Of a stretch of DNA of 64,000 nucleotides, positions 16,275 through 23,661 are shown piece after piece (position 1 is the first letter of the stretch; every line of letters begins with the position of its first letter). Position numbers and translations under genes: made by a program. The stretch covers positions 108,852 through 172,851 of the forward strand of contig CAKSJG010000003.1 of the NCBI GenBank assembly GCA_934463165.1. Reading direction: 5' to 3'. Source of the DNA: an uncultured Clostridia bacterium (GTDB lineage Bacteria; Bacillota; Clostridia; UMGS1810). Below the pieces are notes generated by a model. It saw nothing but the letters and a program-made list of their open reading frames with translations. It ran no database searches and was not told the DNA's origin.

Positions 16275-16964
16275 ATGAAAAAAAGAGTCGGTATATATAT
16301 TATCATATGGGCAATATTTTTGGCGATTTTTAATGCAGCTGCCTTTGCTTTTGCGATGCATGACGGAGTTACGGCCAATTTTTGGATCGGATATATAACC
16401 GTTACGGCGGCATTTGTTTTGCAGCTTTTTGTCGGAAAAAAGGCTTTTTCCGAAGATGAATTACAGAAAAAATTTTACGGATTTTCCGTTTCCGTTATAA
16501 GCGGTATCGCTTTGGCGTGCTGCCTTATTTCCGGTATTTTTGTTATGATGCTGCCTGCAGCCTCGGGATGGACGGTGTTTGCGGTATGCGTTATTTTTAT
16601 CGGACTTTCAGCAGCTTCCGTGATTTCGTCGGAATGCGCCGTGAAAGTTATTTCCGAAACGGATAAGCAGGTGCGCCGAAATACCTTTACAATAAAAAAG
16701 CTTACATCTGATGCGGAGCATCTTTATATGACTGCAAATGATGATAAAATGAAAGAATGTGCAAAAAGGGTTTATGAGGCTTTTCGTTACAGCGATCCTG
16801 TATCGAATCAGGCACTGTATAAGATAAACGAAAGAATAAGCTGTCAGTTTGCCGAGTTTGAGGCGGCATTTGAGAGAGAAGATTATGATATTTGTGACGC
16901 GGCGGGCAGCGAGCTTATGAATATGATTGACGAGAGAAACAGAAAATGTAAATTTTTAAAGTGA
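16275..16964 (+). CDS. Four-helix membrane protein of unknown function, third gene of SPFH operon
   Basis: About 229 residues. Four hydrophobic segments fall in roughly residues 5-25, 35-50, 70-95 and 100-120. A cytoplasmic helical domain (about 125-229) contains TFTIKKLTSDAEHLYMTAND and several Cys residues. I do not recognise a named family; its place between the SPFH gene and a zinc-ribbon membrane gene makes it a functional counterpart of YdjH at most by position. The ATG at 16275 has GGGGGTGAT 8 bases upstream; a GTG at 16269 is an alternative start. Confidence 0.75.
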   Translation: MKKRVGIYIIIWAIFLAIFNAAAFAFAMHDGVTANFWIGYITVTAAFVLQLFVGKKAFSEDELQKKFYGFSVSVISGIALACCLISGIFVMMLPAASGWTVFAVCVIFIGLSAASVISSECAVKVISETDKQVRRNTFTIKKLTSDAEHLYMTANDDKMKECAKRVYEAFRYSDPVSNQALYKINERISCQFAEFEAAFEREDYDICDAAGSELMNMIDERNRKCKFLK

Positions 16965-16976
16965 GGTATACACAAA

Positions 16977-18176
16977 ATGGAAAAAAATAATGTCAAGCAG
17001 ATAATATGTGCAAATTGCGGTGGAGAGCTTAATATTGATCCGTGCAGCGAAACTGCTGTATGCCCCTATTGCGGAAGCAGTTATGACGTTTCGGATACCG
17101 TTGGGGGCAGCGACGCGGTAAAAATTGAAAAAATAAAAAGCGAAGCATACAAAGCGACAGAAAATGCAAGGTTAAACCATGAAAAAGAACAAAATAAAAT
17201 GTTTGCGAAAAATGCCGAGCTTATGCGTTTCAGAAAAGGAAAGCTCAGTAAGATTCTTATTATATTTTCTGTAATTTGTTTGTTATTTGGAGCTGTTGGG
17301 ATTCAAAACGGAGAAATCCCTGCGGCCTGCGTGGCTTTTGGGCAGACAGCTCTATTTATTGTTTCATGGCTTATGGGCATGCAGATAATAAAGGTAAAAA
17401 CGCAAAGACTTCATAATGCTCTTGCATTGGTCGGCTTTTTGATGATCATACTGTTTATTATAGCAGTTGGCATGGGCAGAAGTCATGACAGTGAATATAA
17501 AAAGGAATATGAAAAAACAAAGTGGAGCTCTCTGACGCTGGCGCAGTACCTGCCGGATCCCCCGAATGACATGATGGATGTAATACTGGACAGCGAAGAT
17601 TCATTAAGTATTGATATTGATAATGTTTCAAGAGAAAGCTATAAGTCATATATAGAAGCATGCAAGAAAAAAGGATATAATTTGGAAAGCTCGCTGCTTA
17701 CAGGCAGCTACACTGCTCAAAATGCCGAGGGATATAAGCTTCGCCTGTATTATTACAGTGACAAAAAAGAAATGGACATTAACCTTGACATTCCTAAAAA
17801 TGAGGATCTTCAGGCCGATACTGCGGAAGATGATGAGACGCAAAACTCACCCGAAAATTCTGCGGAAAGCACACAGCCCGATACTCAGACCGAAGCGAGC
17901 GCATCTTCGGGAACGGGAGTTGATCCGCAGCTCAAGGCAACCTTGGACAGCTATGAAAAATTTATAGATGAGTATATTTCATTTGTAAAAAAATATAAAG
18001 ACAGCAATCAGCCGATGTCTATGCTTGCCGATTACACCAAAATCATGACGCAGTACGCGGATTGGGCAACAAAACTTTCGGAAATTAAATCCGAAAACCT
18101 TTCACCTGCGGATTTTGGATATTATATGGAAGTAACGGCGCGCTGTGCTCAAAAAATTTCAACATCGGGCATATAA
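16977..18176 (+). CDS. Zinc-ribbon membrane protein with DUF6591-like C-terminus (YdjG-like position)
   Basis: 399 residues. The N-terminal zinc ribbon uses CANC at 11-14 and CPYC at 29-32. A charged helical segment (about 50-85) precedes three hydrophobic segments (about 88-108, 112-135, 145-165). The C-terminal half begins with SSLTLAQYLPDPPNDMMDVI and the SIDIDNVSRESYKSYIEACK block, a pattern I associate with DUF6591, then a Glu/Ser/Thr-rich linker and a helical end (about 315-399). B. subtilis YdjG likewise pairs a zinc ribbon with membrane helices. It is the last gene of the operon, with a terminator directly after it. Confidence 0.75.
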   Translation: MEKNNVKQIICANCGGELNIDPCSETAVCPYCGSSYDVSDTVGGSDAVKIEKIKSEAYKATENARLNHEKEQNKMFAKNAELMRFRKGKLSKILIIFSVICLLFGAVGIQNGEIPAACVAFGQTALFIVSWLMGMQIIKVKTQRLHNALALVGFLMIILFIIAVGMGRSHDSEYKKEYEKTKWSSLTLAQYLPDPPNDMMDVILDSEDSLSIDIDNVSRESYKSYIEACKKKGYNLESSLLTGSYTAQNAEGYKLRLYYYSDKKEMDINLDIPKNEDLQADTAEDDETQNSPENSAESTQPDTQTEASASSGTGVDPQLKATLDSYEKFIDEYISFVKKYKDSNQPMSMLADYTKIMTQYADWATKLSEIKSENLSPADFGYYMEVTARCAQKISTSGI

Positions 18177-18180
18177 ATTT

Positions 18181-18220
18181 AAAATCAGAAAGGGCATTTA
18201 TTTGTCTTTTCTGATTTTTT
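18181..18220 (+). terminator. Terminator of the RHH-SPFH operon
   Basis: AATCAGAAA pairs with TTTCTGATT across a 16-base loop, and the right arm runs into TTTTTT. It follows the last stop codon by a few bases. Confidence 0.75.
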
Positions 18221-18280
18221 GTTATTGAATATTAAAGCTCAAAATGTTATAATAATAAAAAAGAAACGGATGGTGAGAAA

Positions 18281-19021
18281 ATGAATTTAATTTTGATTGT
18301 TTTAGGTATAATAATATTTGCAAACGGCGCTTTCGTGTGTGTTTTTTCAAACTTTAATCTCGGCACGGTTCTGACTCTTTTGGCAGGTGTGTTTTTCTTT
18401 GTATGCGGAGTGCGCTTCGGCAAAATACAGATTATAACAAAAACGGGAGTCCCTAAAGCTGTAAAATATATTGTTTTATTCATGATTCTTGCGGAATTTG
18501 TACTTATAGGCTTTATTGCCGCTTTCGGCATGAAAGATAACGCGGATTATACCGAAGATGCAGTAATTGTCCTCGGAGCAGCGGTTAGGGGTGATAAGGT
18601 TACATATCCTTTGCAGCTGCGTCTTGATAAGGCTCTGGAATACAGCCGCAGGAATCCTCGGGCATATATAGTGGTGTCGGGAGGGCAAGGAATACAGGAA
18701 ACCGTAACGGAGGCAAGCGCCATGAAAAAGTATCTGATCGAAAACGGCGCGGATGAAAGCAAAATACTTGCGGAGGATAAGGCAACATCGACAAACGAAA
18801 ACATGCGTTATTCAAAGAAAATTCTTGACGAAAAACTCGGAAAAGAGTATCGCGCTGTTGTTGTAACAAACAACTTTCATGTGTACAGATCCGTGATGAT
18901 AGCCGACATTGAGGGTATTTCCGATGCCGCCCATATTCATGCCGGGCTGCAGTGGTATAATATTATCCCCTGTTATCTGCGTGAAAGTCTTGCTGTGTTT
19001 AAAATGTGGATTTTGGGGTAA
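18281..19021 (+). CDS. YdcF/SanA-type membrane protein (DUF218)
   Basis: Envelope protein of 246 residues in the ElyC/SanA/YdcF superfamily, which is linked to cell-envelope integrity. Three hydrophobic segments lie in the first 85 residues, followed by a Rossmann-like DUF218 domain with VIVLGAAVRGDKVTYPLQLR, YIVVSGGQG and the VVVTNNFHVYRS block. A ribosome site, GGTGAG, precedes the ATG. It stands alone, ending at a strong bidirectional terminator. Confidence 0.88.
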   Translation: MNLILIVLGIIIFANGAFVCVFSNFNLGTVLTLLAGVFFFVCGVRFGKIQIITKTGVPKAVKYIVLFMILAEFVLIGFIAAFGMKDNADYTEDAVIVLGAAVRGDKVTYPLQLRLDKALEYSRRNPRAYIVVSGGQGIQETVTEASAMKKYLIENGADESKILAEDKATSTNENMRYSKKILDEKLGKEYRAVVVTNNFHVYRSVMIADIEGISDAAHIHAGLQWYNIIPCYLRESLAVFKMWILG

Positions 19022-19027
19022 TGATTA

Positions 19028-19076
19028 AAAAAATGACTGCGTTAAAATGAAAATCATTTTATCACGGTCATTTTTT
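19028..19076. terminator. Long bidirectional terminator
   Basis: Two 23-base arms (19028-19050 and 19054-19076) pair at 20 positions plus one wobble, around a 3-base loop, with A-runs left and T-runs right. It serves both the YdcF-like gene and the end of the minus-strand glycyl radical operon. Confidence 0.9.
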
Positions 19077-19084
19077 AATAAACA

Positions 19085-20236
19085 TTAAATTTTTAGTATA
19101 TCGCCTATCGATTCCAAAGTATCAAGAATCATAAGCATTCGCGGTAAATGGAACGGTCCTTTAAATATATTTCCTTTGATATATGAGGCCGGGGTGTTGT
19201 CATAATGCAGATATCCGTACCATTCACGGTTTTCCTTATCCTCAAAGTTGTCAAATGCATAATCCAAAAGCATGTTATAATTTTTATTGTATTTTTCTTC
19301 ACCGAAAATCATGTAAGCCATTTTATTGGCAATTATCGCTTCACACTGCGGCCACCAAAGTTTCATATCCCATTCAAGCGCTGTTGCCGGCTTTCCGAGT
19401 ACATCGGTAAATGCAATTATTCCGCCATGCTCTTTGTCCCACCCGAGCGGCATTGTAAGGTCTGTTATTCTTTTTCCTGCTTCAATCAAGCCTTGATTTT
19501 TTTCGAGACATCCCTCATACATTAAAAACCATGCTGCTTCAAGAGAGTGTCCCGGATTTACCAGGCGTCCCGTGGGAGTATCGCAAAAATCACCGTTTTC
19601 CGATACATTTTCAAGCAATGCACCCGCTTTTTCGTTTAAAAATCCGCCATTGATTACAAGATCGGCCATATCCGAGCGGACGGATTTATATTTTTCATTT
19701 TTCTTTTCCACGCTCGACATAATTTGTGCCGTTGACAGCATAATCATAACCGGAGACAGCGCTTTCATATTCAGGTTGGTGAATTTCGGCGTTGTCAGCT
19801 CATTTTTGTAAAACACTCTGCATGCCATTTCAAAATATTTTTTTGCATCATTTAATACCTGTTCTTCTTTGCATGCCTTATAATACTCGGCACAGCCTAT
19901 CGCTGCAAACGTTTCGCTGAAAAAATACCGCCTTTTCTGAATGGGTAAACCTTCTTTTGTAACCGTAAAAAACATTCTTCCGTCGGTATCGGTGCATCGG
20001 CTTAAAAAATTATATATATTTTTTGCAGTATCGAGATATTCTTTTCTTTTTTCAATACTGTTATATGCCTTTGAAAATACCCACAGTGCACGTCCCTGAA
20101 ACCATACGCTTTTTTCGGTTCCGTAAAGCTGCCCTTTTCGGTCAAGCTGAGTAAATATTCCCCCGTTTTCAAAATCAATGGAATTTTCAAGCCAAAACTT
20201 CAAAACATTTTCTGTCAGATAATTTTTAAAATTCAT
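19085..20236 (-). CDS. AGE-family sugar 2-epimerase, last gene of the glycyl radical operon
   Basis: 383-residue cytoplasmic protein of the N-acylglucosamine 2-epimerase family, an (alpha/alpha)6 barrel that interconverts sugar C2 epimers. Family blocks include GGIFTQLDRKGQ, KSVWFQGRALWVFSKAY, RYFFSETFAAIGCAEYY, the histidine-bearing VNPGHSLEAAWFLMYEG, LEWDMKLWWPQCEAI and FKGPFHLPRMLMIL. No signal peptide. AAGGAGA precedes the ATG, and the gene lies 17 bases after the DUF4434 gene. Substrate is unknown; cellobiose, mannobiose, N-acetylglucosamine and aldose epimerases all share these motifs. Its presence argues for a sugar as substrate or product of the operon. Confidence 0.9.
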   Translation of the reverse strand: MNFKNYLTENVLKFWLENSIDFENGGIFTQLDRKGQLYGTEKSVWFQGRALWVFSKAYNSIEKRKEYLDTAKNIYNFLSRCTDTDGRMFFTVTKEGLPIQKRRYFFSETFAAIGCAEYYKACKEEQVLNDAKKYFEMACRVFYKNELTTPKFTNLNMKALSPVMIMLSTAQIMSSVEKKNEKYKSVRSDMADLVINGGFLNEKAGALLENVSENGDFCDTPTGRLVNPGHSLEAAWFLMYEGCLEKNQGLIEAGKRITDLTMPLGWDKEHGGIIAFTDVLGKPATALEWDMKLWWPQCEAIIANKMAYMIFGEEKYNKNYNMLLDYAFDNFEDKENREWYGYLHYDNTPASYIKGNIFKGPFHLPRMLMILDTLESIGDILKI

Positions 20237-20253
20237 AACTTTTTCTCCTTATG

Positions 20254-21153
20254 TTATTTGGTAAAGTATTCTTTATACAGATTATTAATATTACGTGCAG
20301 AAGGATAAATCGATTGAGGACTCAAAAAATGTGAAAATTCAAAGGTGATAATTTTTTCGGCATATTTCAGATGTTTTTCCAGTCTGCGTTTTAACAGTGA
20401 AAAGGTTATCGGGTAGTACATGTGCCGAACGTCACGTTCAAAGGTTTCCGCGTTAACCCAATGATGAATACTGTGTTTTTTGCATAGCTTTGACGTAAGA
20501 GTATAAAATTCGTCCATTTCGTCAATCGGAGCCGTTCCGTCCTGAAATGCACATATATCAATGTCGCGGCCTCCGTATTCAAACAATCTGTCCCACTCTT
20601 CATAGTGACGTTTTGGTGAAAAAGCATCCTCCGAGCAGGTAATTGCCGTTTTAAAAAACGGACTTATGAGTACATTTTTGTCGGGAGATTTATCCTTGCA
20701 AATTGCCGACAGCCCGCGCATTATTTCACCGATATTAAAATGGTCAAAACAATCCTCCTGAGGAATATACCACCCTTTAAATGAAGGATATTGTCCGTAT
20801 CGGGTATACACTTCGTTGACAAAAAGTTTGTTTATGCGTATTTCATTTGCTGCGTCACCGTTATTCCAATCAAGATTTGAGATATACATCCCGAAATACA
20901 CATCCATATTACGGTTGGATGTTTCTTCAAAAATAAACCCCGCGAAATCATCGGCGTATCCGACGTTTAAAACCTTTGACGGAAAGATCGCCTTATCTTC
21001 AAAGCCGCCTCTTATAAATATAACGGTGTCAATGCCTATTTCCTGCATGTAATCCAGATCCTGCTTCCACTCGGCAAGCGTCCAGTTTGATGACGGTATA
21101 TCATAAGTAATTTCATCAATAAAAGTTCCTGTAATCGGGTATTTCCGGTTCAT
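20254..21153 (-). CDS. DUF4434 protein (glycosidase-like TIM barrel)
   Basis: 299-residue protein without signal peptide. Features of DUF4434 are visible: ITGTFIDEITYDIPSSNWTL at the start, the IGIDTVIFIRGGFEDKAIF strand, YFGMYISNLDWNN, and the YPSFKGWYIPQEDCFD block typical of the family, whose acidic residues could be catalytic. The family has a glycoside-hydrolase-like (beta/alpha)8 fold but no assigned activity that I know of. It overlaps the activase gene by 4 bases, so the two are translationally coupled. Confidence 0.8.
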   Translation of the reverse strand: MNRKYPITGTFIDEITYDIPSSNWTLAEWKQDLDYMQEIGIDTVIFIRGGFEDKAIFPSKVLNVGYADDFAGFIFEETSNRNMDVYFGMYISNLDWNNGDAANEIRINKLFVNEVYTRYGQYPSFKGWYIPQEDCFDHFNIGEIMRGLSAICKDKSPDKNVLISPFFKTAITCSEDAFSPKRHYEEWDRLFEYGGRDIDICAFQDGTAPIDEMDEFYTLTSKLCKKHSIHHWVNAETFERDVRHMYYPITFSLLKRRLEKHLKYAEKIITFEFSHFLSPQSIYPSARNINNLYKEYFTK

Positions 21154-22043
21154 AATTCTTCTCCGTTCTTTTTTTGTATTTTTGTAAATAAGCTGTTTAC
21201 GGCTTCCAGTTCTTTATCTGATGGTAAAGTCGTCGGAAGCGTATTTTTGAGTGATAATGATTTGTATTTGGATGCTGCATAATTGTGATACGGCAAAACA
21301 CTTACTTTAACAATATTTTTAAGCGACCTTGCAAATTCCGCAATTTTTTTTGCCTGTCCGGAGTTGTAATTCGGAACATAAGGATATCGAATTTCTGTTT
21401 TTTTATTTTTGGAATCAATATATTTTAAGTTTTCCAAAATTATTTTATTGGAATATCCTGTACACTTTATATGAACATCCTCGTCTATGGCTTTTATATC
21501 ATATAAGAATAAATCGGTGTACTCAATCACCCTATCAAAAGCTTGCCTGCTTACACATCCGCAGGTATCTACAGCTGTGTGAATCTTCCTGATTTTAAGT
21601 TCACGCAATAACTCGGCGCAAAAATCCGCCTGAATCAAACATTCACCTCCGGAAAGTGTGACACCGCCGTTTGAAGACCGATAAAAGTCTGCGTCCTCAA
21701 CAAGTTCTTTGATTAAAGAATCGGCATCTGTTACTTTCCCGTAAATCAAAAGTGCATTTGCTCGGCATTCGGACGTACATTTTCCGCAAAGAATACATTT
21801 GGATCGGTCAAACACATGAATTCCGTTTTTCATGCTGTGAGCGTCCGTGGGGCATACGGCGGAGCAATTTCCGCAATTAACACACTTGTGTTCTATAAAG
21901 CCAAGCTGTCTTTTTGTGCTGATGCCCTCGGGATTATGGCACCATACGCACTTTAACGGACACCCTTTAAAAAAAACGGTTGTCCTGATTCCCGGTCCGT
22001 CATGAACCGCAAAATGCTTAATGTCGAATATTTCACCTGTCAT
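21150..22043 (-). CDS. Glycyl radical enzyme activase (radical SAM)
   Basis: Uses S-adenosylmethionine and a [4Fe-4S] cluster to generate the glycyl radical on its partner enzyme. The radical SAM motif is C28-x3-C32-x2-C35 (GCPLKCVWCHNPEG), preceded by HDGPGIRT. Two extra ferredoxin clusters follow (C54, C57, C60, C64 and C83, C86, C89, C93), as in activases of eliminase-type enzymes and unlike the short pyruvate formate-lyase activase. GGVTLSGGE is also present. 297 residues. The start has GGGAGG upstream and overlaps the EamA gene by 11 bases. The partner is the enzyme at 23662. Confidence 0.95.
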   Translation of the reverse strand: MTGEIFDIKHFAVHDGPGIRTTVFFKGCPLKCVWCHNPEGISTKRQLGFIEHKCVNCGNCSAVCPTDAHSMKNGIHVFDRSKCILCGKCTSECRANALLIYGKVTDADSLIKELVEDADFYRSSNGGVTLSGGECLIQADFCAELLRELKIRKIHTAVDTCGCVSRQAFDRVIEYTDLFLYDIKAIDEDVHIKCTGYSNKIILENLKYIDSKNKKTEIRYPYVPNYNSGQAKKIAEFARSLKNIVKVSVLPYHNYAASKYKSLSLKNTLPTTLPSDKELEAVNSLFTKIQKKNGEEL

Positions 22044-22947
22044 AATGCGTCCTCCCGTTTACAAACAGTATACCTGCGCATATAAGCGCAAGCGAAGCTG
22101 CGTAGTTCAGTTTAAATATGTTCTCACCCAGTATAATTCCGGACATTACAACCCCGAATACGGTTATCAGAAGATTAAATGACGATATTTCGGATGCCGG
22201 AAAATATTTAAGCGGCATAAGAGACAGCACATATGCTGCCGATGATATGATAATGAGCACAATCATGCATAATATGCCGCCGCTGTTTACCGATGCGATT
22301 TTTCCGCCGAATATATAAGAAAATATAAAAAGAATGCCGCCTCCGATCAATTGTCCGTATCCGACGAGTTTTACCGCGGGTATTTTTTCGGCGCTGTATT
22401 TTGCAATGAAGTATGCGGCTGTCTGGCACAGCGCGGCGCATATCAGAAGTCCCTCGCCGTTTAGCTTAAAATCAAAATTGATTTTGTCAATATTTATTAC
22501 GGCAACTCCTATAAAACCTAAAACACAGCCTGTTATCTTTTTGAAATTCAGCTTATCGTTTTTAAAAAATATTCCGCTGAATATAATAATAAACACGCAA
22601 GCCTGATCAAAAACCGCGCCTTTTGAACCGTCTACTCTCGATAACCCTATGTATGTAAATGCATATTGCATAAATGTTGCAAGAATTCCGTAAATTGTGA
22701 CAAATTTTATGTGAGATAATTTCAGCAGCGGTCTTTCTCCGAGAAATCGGCAGCACGAAAGCGTCAGAATTCCCGAGAGAAAAAAACGTATACCGGCAAG
22801 CATGCATTTTGAAATATTATCGGCATCATCAATCATGAAGTTTTTCAGACATAACTTGACAAGCGGAAACGCGCATCCCCACATAAATGTATAAAGAATT
22901 GCCGTAATAACCACATTTCTTTTTTTGCCGAAAAAGGCTCTGTTCAT
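22033..22947 (-). CDS. EamA/DMT-family transporter
   Basis: 304-residue membrane protein with about ten hydrophobic segments in two homologous halves, the layout of drug/metabolite transporters. The second half begins around KKITGCVLGFIGVAVINID. Start codon directly follows the stop of the SGNH gene, with the ribosome site AAGGGGG inside that gene. In this operon it probably moves the pathway's substrate or product across the membrane; direction and substrate cannot be told. Confidence 0.88.
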   Translation of the reverse strand: MNRAFFGKKRNVVITAILYTFMWGCAFPLVKLCLKNFMIDDADNISKCMLAGIRFFLSGILTLSCCRFLGERPLLKLSHIKFVTIYGILATFMQYAFTYIGLSRVDGSKGAVFDQACVFIIIFSGIFFKNDKLNFKKITGCVLGFIGVAVINIDKINFDFKLNGEGLLICAALCQTAAYFIAKYSAEKIPAVKLVGYGQLIGGGILFIFSYIFGGKIASVNSGGILCMIVLIIISSAAYVLSLMPLKYFPASEISSFNLLITVFGVVMSGIILGENIFKLNYAASLALICAGILFVNGRTHYDR

Positions 22948-23640
22948 CTAAATCCCCCTTACTTTTTCATATATATTGCCTCTTTTTACATAGAGCTCCT
23001 TATCCCCTCTGACGGTTGTGTTTGCATATTTTTCTTTGTCGGCGAAGGCAAGCAGAGCTTTGTCAATGCCAAGTTCTTTACACAGTGTATTAACAACCGC
23101 ATCGCCGATAAGCTCGGTTGCATCAGCGGTGTAAAAGTGAGTCTGGTCGGAATGCAATGACTCCGGTTTTTCCTTTAGCAGAGAGTACAAATCATTGACG
23201 GTTACACCGCATTTTTTCGCTGCCTTGCAGGCAATGCTGTTGTAATTTTCTATATCGCGGTTATATCTGAATTCAAAGTTTTTTATGTATCCGTCTTCAA
23301 TAACAGGCGTCGAGGTTGCAAATATTATTTTCGCCGTCGGAAATAACAGCTTCATACGTTTTATTATTCTTTCAATGTTTTTTTCATATGTTTTTATATC
23401 CGTAAGCGGTTCGTCGCCGTATATTCTGAGAGTATCCCAAAGTCCGGCATTCCAGTGAATTGCATCAAGCTCTCTTAATTCAAGGTCATCCGTCCAGCAA
23501 TGCAGATTTCTGAGTATGTACTGAGTAAACATGCTGTTTTCCTCAGGATAATATACATAAGCTGCTTTTGACATCCGCTCTTTAACATAGGCATCATATC
23601 CCTTGCGGACAGAGTCTCCGATGAGTAAAATTTTTTTCAT
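22948..23640 (-). CDS. SGNH/GDSL-family hydrolase
   Basis: 230-residue cytoplasmic esterase-type protein. Block I is KKILLIGDSVRKGYDAYV with the nucleophile serine in GDSV. The N of block III is in HWNAGLWDTL, and the Asp-His pair is in LHSDQTHFYT near residue 169. Such enzymes remove acetyl or other acyl groups from sugars and other compounds. It lies 21 bases after the glycyl radical enzyme gene and adjoins the transporter gene, so it probably prepares or finishes the substrate of this operon. Confidence 0.85.
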   Translation of the reverse strand: MKKILLIGDSVRKGYDAYVKERMSKAAYVYYPEENSMFTQYILRNLHCWTDDLELRELDAIHWNAGLWDTLRIYGDEPLTDIKTYEKNIERIIKRMKLLFPTAKIIFATSTPVIEDGYIKNFEFRYNRDIENYNSIACKAAKKCGVTVNDLYSLLKEKPESLHSDQTHFYTADATELIGDAVVNTLCKELGIDKALLAFADKEKYANTTVRGDKELYVKRGNIYEKVRGI

Positions 23641-23661
23641 TTCGTAAATCCCCCTTTTGTT

